Shown here: positions 1-7,090 of the stretch, piece by piece
Layout of the letters: every line of letters starts with the position of its first letter
Numbering within the stretch: position 1 is the stretch's first letter
From: Sphingobacteriia bacterium RIFOXYC2_FULL_35_18
Lineage (GTDB): Bacteria > Bacteroidota > Bacteroidia > Chitinophagales > Chitinophagaceae
Assembly: GCA_001829005.1 (NCBI GenBank)
Contig: MIAG01000009.1
Span: 186,603-250,602 of the forward strand
DNA: 64,000 nucleotides
Direction: 5' to 3'
The notes under the pieces: model-generated
Databases searched by the model: none
What the model was told of the DNA's origin: nothing
The model's input: the letters and a program-made list of their open reading frames with translations, nothing else
Position numbers and translations under genes: made by a program

Positions 1-450
1 GTAACTGGCGGTACGATTGTATTGCGCCATTGGTGGGCACCTTTAATTAAAGGCGCCATCGATAGTATCAAACCCAATCAAGTATGGTATGCCACTACTC
101 AAATTTGGAGTGAAGAGCATGCAACCAAACCATTTTGGATAGGCTTCAATAATTTATCGAGATCTCCTGCAACCGATTCTCCGCCTGCATTTGCATGGAA
201 TGAGCATAATGCAACAGCTACTGTGAACGGAGGCATTGTTCCACCCCCAACATGGAATAGAGCAGGGCAAAAAGGGAATTCAGAAATTCCATTAATTGAT
301 GAAGGGTACGAGTACCGCGAACCAACAATGATTGAATTGAAAAAAGGTTGGAATGATGTGCGTATTAAAATACCCATTGGAAAACTCAGTGGAAAAGACT
401 GGCAGAATCCAGCGAAGTATATGTTCACGTTTGTACCTGTGGTTCGCTAG
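1..450 (+). CDS. C-terminal end of a probable GH20 beta-N-acetylhexosaminidase (5' end outside window)
   Basis: The reading frame is open from the first base and ends at 450, so only about 149 C-terminal residues are present. The visible part has no catalytic motif. It resembles the C-terminal beta-sandwich extension of secreted Bacteroidota GH20 hexosaminidases: a short stretch with PPPTWNRAG, then EGYEYREPT, then LKKGWNDVRIKIPIG, then a terminal MFTFVPV. Such enzymes remove terminal GlcNAc/GalNAc residues in the periplasm or at the surface. A GH2 glycosidase follows 42 bp downstream on the same strand, which fits a glycan-degradation pair. The TTG at 22 is internal, not a start. The family call is from memory of the C-terminal pattern only, and another glycosidase with the same tail is possible. 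Confidence 0.5.
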   Translation, partial: VTGGTIVLRHWWAPLIKGAIDSIKPNQVWYATTQIWSEEHATKPFWIGFNNLSRSPATDSPPAFAWNEHNATATVNGGIVPPPTWNRAGQKGNSEIPLIDEGYEYREPTMIELKKGWNDVRIKIPIGKLSGKDWQNPAKYMFTFVPVVR

Positions 451-492
451 TTCGGCGCCTACTAATATGATTGGATAGTTAAAATTTAAAAA

Positions 493-2619
493 ATGGTTCG
501 CATTAAATTAAGTTTCTTTTTTGTTTTTATTTGCTGTAGTCAATTGTCTTTGTTTGCACAACGTGCAAACTTATCGTCCTCTTCACATCGCGATACGATT
601 CATCTAAACAATCAGTGGCAATTTGTAACCGATAAACAATCGGAGGGATTTAAGCGCGAGTGGTATTTAGGTGCACTGCCTAATGCAAGAACCGTTTCAA
701 TTCCACATACTTGGAATATAGAAGACAGCAACCAAACCCATTATGGTTGGGCTTGGTACCAAAAGAAAATCAATGTTCCTACAACATATAAGAACAAACA
801 AACTGTCATAGAATTTGGCGCCATTAATCATACAGCATATATCTATTTGAATGGCATAAAAGTAGCAGAGAATATAGGAGATGGATTTAGTAAGTTCAAA
901 ATTGATCTAACAGGTAAATTAAAAATTGGTGTAGACAATATCTTGACCATTGCAGTGAATAATGACTATGGTAAAAACAAAGTTCCATTTGGTAGTTCTT
1001 TCGATTGGCCCAATGATGGAGGCATGATTCGCAAAGTAAAAATGATTGTTACACATTTGGTTGCACCACAGGCAATATATGTAACCCCCACTTTGAATAA
1101 GGATTCTTCTGCAACAGTTAAGATTAGATTGCCGTTTAATAAGGCAATACTTGAGAAAAAATATGCAGGGCTAAAAGGCAAATTAAAACTGAACATACAA
1201 ATTGCTCCTGAATTAGATCAGTACAAACGCATGAATCATCAGCCTAATTTAACGGTGCATGAACTTGCGCGAAAGCAAATGGTAGGCGATTTGGTAACTC
1301 CTGAGTGGGACGGAGTGAATGCATACGCAACAGTTAAAATCCCGAAGGTAATGCCTTGGCATATTGATTTTCCGAATTTATATTTTGTTGGAATTTTTGT
1401 TACAACTGATTCAGAATTAATTGATGTAATTGGAACAACCGTTGGGTTTAGAACAGTGGAATTTATTAATGGACAAACACATTTAAATGGTGAACGAATT
1501 AAAGTAATGGGTGTAGAATGGACGGCAGGATCAAATCCTGATTATGGTTTTGCAGAAATAGATTCAGTGATATTGGCGAATTGCAAATTGATGAAAGACG
1601 TGAATGCCATTTTCACGAGGCAACATTTCCAGCAAGATGATTTGTTTTATGATTTTTGTGATCGCAATGGAATATTAGTACAACAAGAAGTTCCGTTATG
1701 GGGACCTGAAACACCTGCCAATGAAACCATTCAAACAATTGCGCTTTCTCAATTAGAAAGAATGGTTTCGAATATGTATAATCATCCCAGTATTTTTTCA
1801 TGGGGAGCCGGTAATGAATTGCGGGCCAGAGATGCAGATATGAAACCCATGATTGCTACGCTAATGAAACGCGCCAGGGAATTGGATCCTAGCAGAAACA
1901 CTGCTTATGTAAGTAATACTTTAACAACGAGTTATTACAACAACCCGAAGTTTGTTCCAGATGCAGCAGCAGAAGGAGATTATTTAATGATGAATGAATA
2001 TGGTGGAAGTTGGTGGAGCATTCCTACCGGAAAAATTCATTTGTATTTAGATAGTGTGCACCAGAGTTATCCTACTAAACCATTTTTTATTTCAGAGTTT
2101 GGATTGTGTGAACCTAATTTCAAAGGTGGCGATGAACGAAGAATAGAAGACTTGATTTACCATATGGCTATTTATGAAAGCAAGCCTTATGTAGAAGGCG
2201 CTATTTATTTTGATTTAACCGATTACCGAACGCATTATCCAGGTACTACCGATATTGGAAAATTTCGCAGAAGAATACATGGAGTGTATGATATGTATGG
2301 AAATCCAAAGCCATCTATGAAAGTGTTGCGAGAACAATCTACTCCTGTTGAAATACAACATGTGTCGGGTGGCGGAAAAGGAAAGTTGAATATTACACTT
2401 TATGGAAGCGTAGGTTTGCCTCAGCATACGGTGAAAGGATACACGCTGTATATTTCTAGCAAGACCGATAATTATTTGCAATCAAAAGCGTATGAGATTC
2501 CTACCTTAAAACCAGGCCAGCGGCATGACCTAAAAGTAGACGCCATTAAAGGCGAGTACTTTATCACTATTGTTCGTCCACTAGGTTATATTGCTTCGCA
2601 GAAGGGGTTTGTGGAATAA
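493..2619 (+). CDS. secreted glycoside hydrolase family 2 (beta-galactosidase/glucuronidase/mannosidase type)
   Basis: This 708-residue protein has an N-terminal signal peptide (about residues 1-23, ending FAQ). A GH2 sugar-binding jelly-roll follows (SIPHTWN near 71; YGWAWYQKKI; FGAINHTAYIYLNG), then an Ig-like domain and a TIM barrel. The likely acid/base is Glu442 in SWGAGNE and the likely nucleophile is Glu535 in FFISEFGL. Family 2 retaining enzymes use exactly this NE...E pair. The substrate cannot be read from sequence; the family covers beta-galactosides, glucuronides and mannosides. It probably acts in the periplasm next to the upstream hexosaminidase. The next gene is convergent and only 12 bp away, and I see no clear terminator between them. 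Confidence 0.88.
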   Translation: MVRIKLSFFFVFICCSQLSLFAQRANLSSSSHRDTIHLNNQWQFVTDKQSEGFKREWYLGALPNARTVSIPHTWNIEDSNQTHYGWAWYQKKINVPTTYKNKQTVIEFGAINHTAYIYLNGIKVAENIGDGFSKFKIDLTGKLKIGVDNILTIAVNNDYGKNKVPFGSSFDWPNDGGMIRKVKMIVTHLVAPQAIYVTPTLNKDSSATVKIRLPFNKAILEKKYAGLKGKLKLNIQIAPELDQYKRMNHQPNLTVHELARKQMVGDLVTPEWDGVNAYATVKIPKVMPWHIDFPNLYFVGIFVTTDSELIDVIGTTVGFRTVEFINGQTHLNGERIKVMGVEWTAGSNPDYGFAEIDSVILANCKLMKDVNAIFTRQHFQQDDLFYDFCDRNGILVQQEVPLWGPETPANETIQTIALSQLERMVSNMYNHPSIFSWGAGNELRARDADMKPMIATLMKRARELDPSRNTAYVSNTLTTSYYNNPKFVPDAAAEGDYLMMNEYGGSWWSIPTGKIHLYLDSVHQSYPTKPFFISEFGLCEPNFKGGDERRIEDLIYHMAIYESKPYVEGAIYFDLTDYRTHYPGTTDIGKFRRRIHGVYDMYGNPKPSMKVLREQSTPVEIQHVSGGGKGKLNITLYGSVGLPQHTVKGYTLYISSKTDNYLQSKAYEIPTLKPGQRHDLKVDAIKGEYFITIVRPLGYIASQKGFVE

Positions 2620-2631
2620 TCTACTTTAGCA

Positions 2632-3876
2632 TTAAACAAAGAATGCCTTTGCCATTTTTTCTTGCTCATTTCTTGGAATTCCTATTTGATTTGCTATTTT
2701 TCTCCAGGAACTAACTGCGAGTTGAACCTCTTTAATAATTATGTTCATTTTTTGTGTGTTCAATTGGAAAAATGTACCGACGCTTTTTGCTAATTCTAGA
2801 TCCAAAGCGTTGTTTTCCATGTCTATATTTAGAGCAAGTCCATTTTTATAAATGGAAGGATTTATATCATATGCAGGCGATAAATGCCAACCATTATTGT
2901 GAACAATAAATCCATGATTTCTTAAGTGGTCATCTGTATTTGAAATAGCAATATTGAATACTATTCTACGCCACAACTGTTCAAGATCTGCTGATATATT
3001 AGATCCATGAAATTGAATAAACTCTGCAATTTCTAAATAACTTCCTGCTTTATCACGAATAGTATCTTCATTATTTCCAGTCATAGTCATTGCAGAAGCA
3101 AAATGTATTCTTTCTCCATTTACTCTGTCGAATCGTTTCGTAAAAAATGTGTGAAACTTGCCTGATATTTTTTCAATCTTACTTAATGACATATTGATGC
3201 CAGCATCTAAAGCCAATTGATATACTAAATATTCCCAGGCAGCTTTGTCTGTATTGTCTGTATTTGAAGGGAACTTTGCAATCCATGGGTGATTTTCTTC
3301 ATCTAGAATATTCGCTTTTGGTCTTGCACCTCCAAGAGAGGAACCTGGGGCAATCAAAATATCCAGCCATTGTTTTACTTCTTCTTCATCATCATTCAAT
3401 TCAATTTCATGTGCAGCATGTTGAAGTTCTTTAATCTTTGCCCAATGCGGTATAGATAGTTTACTATTATTCAAGAATGGTCCATCCTGGTTTAACTTAA
3501 ATCTAAGTGCTCCCATTCTACTTTCATCATGAACACCGAGTAGAAAATCAATTTCATAAAGATTAGTTTTAGTGTTGCCATTTTCAAAAGCTTCTTGTGC
3601 TGCACGCCTTTTCATTAAAGTCCTTCCCCAAGTATCTGGCATGGAGTCGAGAATTACACCAAAATTTTCTTTGCCAATCGGATGTTGTTGTCCTTCGAAC
3701 CATTCAATATCAGGATCAAGTAAGAATTGTTCTTTTTGTGTAAGCCATTCGGGGTTATATAAAATACTAAACCCTGTTTTTCCTCTTGCTTGTTGAGCCG
3801 TAAGCATACCAATGCAATTGGCTTCCGCCATTCCTTGCCAATGAGCATAAACCTGTATATTCCTTTTTGTTGACAC
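2632..3876 (-). CDS. hipA: HipA-type Ser/Thr kinase toxin
   Basis: This 414-residue protein has the HipA layout: an N-terminal HipA_N region (ILYNPEWL, DSMPDTWGR near 78-85), the Gly-rich nucleotide loop SSLGGARPK at 179-187, KRFDR near 247, the catalytic loop NTDDHLRNHGF at 313-323 (Asp315 and Asn320 spaced as Asp309/Asn314 in E. coli HipA), and an LSPAYDINP metal-binding segment at 332-340. HipA toxins phosphorylate glutamyl-tRNA synthetase or other tRNA-charging targets and cause growth arrest; the target here is unknown. The HTH antitoxin gene lies 2 bp upstream in the same operon. All catalytic residues look intact, so the toxin should be active. Confidence 0.9.
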   Translation of the reverse strand: MSTKRNIQVYAHWQGMAEANCIGMLTAQQARGKTGFSILYNPEWLTQKEQFLLDPDIEWFEGQQHPIGKENFGVILDSMPDTWGRTLMKRRAAQEAFENGNTKTNLYEIDFLLGVHDESRMGALRFKLNQDGPFLNNSKLSIPHWAKIKELQHAAHEIELNDDEEEVKQWLDILIAPGSSLGGARPKANILDEENHPWIAKFPSNTDNTDKAAWEYLVYQLALDAGINMSLSKIEKISGKFHTFFTKRFDRVNGERIHFASAMTMTGNNEDTIRDKAGSYLEIAEFIQFHGSNISADLEQLWRRIVFNIAISNTDDHLRNHGFIVHNNGWHLSPAYDINPSIYKNGLALNIDMENNALDLELAKSVGTFFQLNTQKMNIIIKEVQLAVSSWRKIANQIGIPRNEQEKMAKAFFV

Positions 3877-3878
3877 GT

Positions 3879-4175
3879 TTATTTTTTTGTAAGCAGATTT
3901 AAATCTTGCAATTTTCTACCATAAATATCGTCAGCAGCTAGTTTAAGAAAATCATCCTGTAAGCCAAGTACTCTTAGAGTGTTAAAGTAAGCTCCCATTG
4001 AAACACTTGGATTGCCTTTCTCAATTTCATACAAGGTTGAACGATCAATACCTGCTCGTTCTGCAGTTTGTACAGTCGTTAGCTTTCTTCTTTTTCTAGC
4101 AAGCTTTATATTTTCTCCTAGTTCTTCTAAAATACGCTGGTGCTTGGGAAATAATATGGTTTTTTTTGACTTCAT
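3879..4175 (-). CDS. hipB: HipB-like XRE-family antitoxin
   Basis: This 98-residue protein carries one helix-turn-helix of the XRE/Cro type at about residues 15-70 (LARKRRKLTTVQTAERAG, then STLYEIEKGNPSVS). It precedes hipA by 2 bp, the normal order for this toxin-antitoxin pair. HipB proteins bind HipA and also repress their own operon. A 9-bp inverted repeat lies just upstream of the start and overlaps a recognisable promoter, as expected for autoregulation. Confidence 0.88.
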   Translation of the reverse strand: MKSKKTILFPKHQRILEELGENIKLARKRRKLTTVQTAERAGIDRSTLYEIEKGNPSVSMGAYFNTLRVLGLQDDFLKLAADDIYGRKLQDLNLLTKK

Positions 4176-4176
4176 G

Positions 4177-4221
4177 TTGGTTATTATCTACAAAATAAGC
4201 TAATTTGTTGGGAATAACCAA
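4177..4221 (-). promoter_or_regulatory. probable hipBA promoter with flanking operator inverted repeat
   Basis: A perfect 9-bp inverted repeat (TTGGTTATT at 4177-4185 and AATAACCAA at 4213-4221) lies immediately upstream of the hipB start. Read on the - strand, the outer arm supplies a -33-like TTGG. About 20 bp later a TATTTTG (4191-4197) is one base short of the Bacteroidota -7 box TAnnTTTG. The repeat therefore brackets the promoter, as an autorepressor operator would. The architecture is visible in the sequence; binding by HipB is inferred. Confidence 0.5.
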
Positions 4222-4259
4222 TATTTAAGATTAAGAATGAAGAAAATTTCACAATTAAC

Positions 4260-4343
4260 TTAATGTTGAAAAAAATGCATAATTTCAACATTAACAAATC
4301 TTGATGTCGATCAGACTACCATCAGTTTGAGTTGATGTTGAAA
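4260..4343 (+). promoter_or_regulatory. 12-bp perfect palindrome plus third half-site upstream of the Fic gene
   Basis: TTAATGTTGAAA at 4260-4271 and TTTCAACATTAA at 4283-4294 form perfect 12-bp inverted arms with an 11-bp spacer. A further direct copy, TTGATGTTGAAA (11 of 12 identical to the left arm), sits at 4332-4343. That third copy overlaps the first possible start codons of the fic frame, which supports translation starting at the later ATG (4365). The arrangement looks like an operator. The regulator is unknown; HipB next door, the winged helix of Fic itself, or an unlinked repressor are candidates. Confidence 0.5.
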
Positions 4344-4364
4344 TTATTGCCAAAATTCATCATC

Positions 4365-5393
4365 ATGGCTTTTGAAAGAAACATACCGTTCAATGAACTG
4401 CCAAATCTGCCTCCCGTGGGCTTTGTTGAATCGCCTGAAATATTGAGACAGCTAGCAAAAGCTGCACGTCATTTGGGAGAGCTCAATGGACTTTGTGCTT
4501 CTCTGCCGGATCCCCAAATACTTATCAATACCATTATTCTACAAGAAAGTAAAGAAAGTTCTGCAATTGAAAATATTGTTACTACACAGGATGAATTATA
4601 CAAAGCTGCATCAGAAGACGATACGTCAAATCTAGGAGCAAAAGAGGTATTGAGTTACAAAGAGGCGTTGTATGTAGGTTTGAAAAGAATGCGAGATCAA
4701 AAAAATTTGTTGCTTACAAATACCATGGTTGAGATTGTTCAAACCATTAAGCAAAACGATGCTGGAATCAGAAATGAATCAATACAGAAGTTAAGTGCAT
4801 TGGAACAATTCATTAATGACCCAACATTATCCGCATTAGATCCATTGATTAAAATGGCTTTTATACATTACCAATTTGAAGCAATACATCCATTTGCAGA
4901 TGGAAATGGAAGAACTGGTAGAATCTTAAACGCATTATACCTTGTGCAACAGGATTTATTGATTCAACCTGTGCTTTACCTAAGTTCTTATATTGTAAAC
5001 CATAAAGCCGACTATTATCAGTTGTTAAGATCCGTTACTGAAAAAGAAAATTGGAATGATTGGATCATGTATATACTTACAGCTTTAATTGAAACAACAC
5101 AACTCACTACAAAAAAAATAAAAGCGATGATTTCATTAAAGAGTGATTTTGAAACGAATATGAAGCTAGTATTAGGTTCTTCATTTAGTTATGAATTACT
5201 TCAGTTGATGTTTACATTGCCCTACTTAAAAATAGATTTATTAGTAAATAAAGAAATAGCACATAGACAAACTGCCTCAACTTGGTTAAAGAAGCTAACA
5301 GATGCAGATATAGTAAGGCCACAAAAAATGGGAAGAACAACCTATTATATCAATTATAGATTGATGGAAATATTGTCGAGTAATTACCTTTAA
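4365..5393 (+). CDS. Fic-family protein adenylyltransferase (AMPylator), class II
   Basis: The protein has 342 residues from the ATG at 4365. That start gives MAFERNIPFN followed by the LPP motif, as family members begin; TTG 4332 and ATG 4335 are also in frame but lie inside a repeat that looks like an operator. Residues 65-70 (SSAIEN) match the inhibitory helix motif S/TxxxE(G/N) placed before the Fic core, which defines class II. The Fic motif HPFADGNGRTGR is intact at 175-186 with His175 catalytic. A C-terminal winged helix (near 285-335) could bind DNA. Fic enzymes transfer AMP to hydroxyls of target proteins; solo class II proteins are self-inhibited. The gene stands alone, next to hipBA on the other strand. 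Confidence 0.9.
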   Translation: MAFERNIPFNELPNLPPVGFVESPEILRQLAKAARHLGELNGLCASLPDPQILINTIILQESKESSAIENIVTTQDELYKAASEDDTSNLGAKEVLSYKEALYVGLKRMRDQKNLLLTNTMVEIVQTIKQNDAGIRNESIQKLSALEQFINDPTLSALDPLIKMAFIHYQFEAIHPFADGNGRTGRILNALYLVQQDLLIQPVLYLSSYIVNHKADYYQLLRSVTEKENWNDWIMYILTALIETTQLTTKKIKAMISLKSDFETNMKLVLGSSFSYELLQLMFTLPYLKIDLLVNKEIAHRQTASTWLKKLTDADIVRPQKMGRTTYYINYRLMEILSSNYL

Positions 5394-5408
5394 CCAAATT
5401 TAAAAAAC

Positions 5409-6986
5409 TTGCAACTCCTTTCCGCAATACTCAAGCTTATTTTACTAGTAGCTATTCAATTAATCATTGAACAAGCACCACAATTGATCTTAGGCCATCC
5501 AGAAGTCACAATCAATCTGAGTTTTATTTTCATTATCAATTGCTTATTACTATTGTTCACCAGCCATTATAAATGGTTTTATATTTTACAATTTATTTCG
5601 CTGGCCATATACGCCATTGTACTCGTGCCGCAGTTGTTCTTCTTTAATATGTTCAACTTTTATGCGCGCATGAATTATATATTCTTGAGCCCCGGCAATT
5701 TTATCATCGCATTTTTTTACTTATTGATTGCAGCCGCCGCTATATCAGGCATCGTATGGATTCAGGTAAAGTTGATCAAAAGCATGCGGCGCCAAATTTA
5801 TGTAGTGCCGGTGTTTGCGCTAGCACTTATCATTGCTGAATTCGCTGTGCCAACGGTCGAATTTTTATCCGCCGCAGCAATTCCAACTAAAGACAACACT
5901 CCTGTAAATAATCAGCTTGTCCCTTGGCGCAAACTCTATATCGACTACATCGGCAACAACAATATCGAACAAATCCAAAAAGACTACAATAAATTTTCCA
6001 AGGGTAAAACTTCGATCACGCCATATCAATGCAATACAACCGACGACGAAACCACCACCACACTTGCCCCCACCATTCAATATCTACAAGACACCAATGC
6101 CAATAAAGATTTTCTACTCTTAATGGAAAGCTGGGGAGAATTAGCAGAACCCAAAGAGCAGGAAAAACTCATTAATCATATTCGCAATTTATTTGAGAGC
6201 CATGGGGCGGGGCTCACGAAGTATTACAGTTTAGACTTCGGGCGCACTTGTTTTCACGGAAATACCAGTTCAGCGGAAGGACGTGAGTTACTCAATATGA
6301 ACGACGAAGAATCTTACAGAGCTTTCCTGGAGCGGAATGTAGCCCCGCCCCATAATATCACCCAGTTTAAAAACCAGAACGGCTATCATACTATTGCAGG
6401 CTTTACTGCTTCTAAACAATACGGCAGTAATATGAGCAATGCAGAAGGTTTTAGAAGAGCACTCGGATTCAAGAGCAGATTCTACTACGAAGAACTTAGT
6501 AAGCATTACAAAGACAATAAAGAAAATACTTACAAAGCGGTGTTCGATGAAAACCTAATCGACAGCATACTCAACGAAAGCAAACGCTATGAAAAAGTAT
6601 TTGCTTATGCGCTAACTATTAATACGCATACACCGTTTAGATTTGACGTAACGAATAATATTGACGGAAAGTATTATTATAAAATCAAGCGCGAGCTTTT
6701 CAAGAGTTTCAAGGAGAACCAGCAGGCTTATGATCAGTACTATCGAATAGCGTCGATCATCAATCATACGTTTAAGCGGGTCGCGGAGGCAAATCAAATA
6801 GGTGACGCCTCAACAACCACCGCGAGCCGCAACAGCGCCCAATACTTAGGTGCCGCCCCACAGCAAAAACCGAAACCCTTCGACCGCATCCTCATCATAG
6901 GCGACCACGCCAACCCCGATTTTAGAACCCGCGGCCTATATAATATGAAAACGGTGCCTTTCCTAATAATCCGCCGCCGAAAATAA
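5409..6986 (+). CDS. membrane-anchored sulfatase/alkaline-phosphatase-fold protein (LtaS/phosphotransferase-like)
   Basis: This 525-residue protein starts at TTG 5409 (no earlier ATG in frame). About five membrane segments fill residues 1-155. A periplasmic domain follows with features of the sulfatase/alkaline-phosphatase superfamily: MESWGE (Glu240, first metal ligand), a nucleophile region GRTCFHGNTSSAEGREL at 278-294, INTHTPF, and a C-terminal IIGDHANP with the Asp-His metal pair. Relatives transfer phosphoglycerol or phosphoethanolamine to envelope glycans, or hydrolyse sulfate or phosphate esters. The substrate is not readable. It follows fic by 15 bp but looks functionally unrelated, and its base composition is more G+C-rich. 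The downstream Pho-box-like array starts 4 bp after its stop codon. Confidence 0.65.
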   Translation: MQLLSAILKLILLVAIQLIIEQAPQLILGHPEVTINLSFIFIINCLLLLFTSHYKWFYILQFISLAIYAIVLVPQLFFFNMFNFYARMNYIFLSPGNFIIAFFYLLIAAAAISGIVWIQVKLIKSMRRQIYVVPVFALALIIAEFAVPTVEFLSAAAIPTKDNTPVNNQLVPWRKLYIDYIGNNNIEQIQKDYNKFSKGKTSITPYQCNTTDDETTTTLAPTIQYLQDTNANKDFLLLMESWGELAEPKEQEKLINHIRNLFESHGAGLTKYYSLDFGRTCFHGNTSSAEGRELLNMNDEESYRAFLERNVAPPHNITQFKNQNGYHTIAGFTASKQYGSNMSNAEGFRRALGFKSRFYYEELSKHYKDNKENTYKAVFDENLIDSILNESKRYEKVFAYALTINTHTPFRFDVTNNIDGKYYYKIKRELFKSFKENQQAYDQYYRIASIINHTFKRVAEANQIGDASTTTASRNSAQYLGAAPQQKPKPFDRILIIGDHANPDFRTRGLYNMKTVPFLIIRRRK

Positions 6987-6989
6987 GGA

Positions 6990-7068
6990 GGTAACAATTT
7001 GGTAACATTCCCGTAACAATTGCGTAACAGTACCGTAACATTGAGGTAACACAGCCATGGTAGTTTTG
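6990..7068 (+). promoter_or_regulatory. six 11-bp direct repeats (GTAACA core) plus TAnnTTTG box: probable PhoB-type activated promoter
   Basis: Six consecutive 11-bp units fill 6990-7055, each carrying GTAACA (cores at 6991, 7002, 7013, 7024, 7035, 7046) with variable bases between. Nine bases after the last core is TAGTTTTG (7061-7068), an exact Bacteroidota -7 element; no normal -33 box is present. PhoB and related OmpR-family regulators bind 6-7-bp direct repeats at 11-bp spacing, placed about 10 bp before the -10 and replacing the -35. The array lies 23 bp before the ATG of the TonB-receptor gene. The repeat geometry is seen directly; PhoB as the binder is inferred. Confidence 0.75.
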
Positions 7069-7090
7069 CAGCATCAAAAATATTCAAGTG

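Noticed and set aside
6990-7055. GTAACA repeats as a CRISPR array or simple microsatellite
   Set aside because: Units are only 11 bp with a 6-bp conserved core and variable bases between; there is no spacer-sized unit and no cas gene. The geometry fits response-regulator sites.
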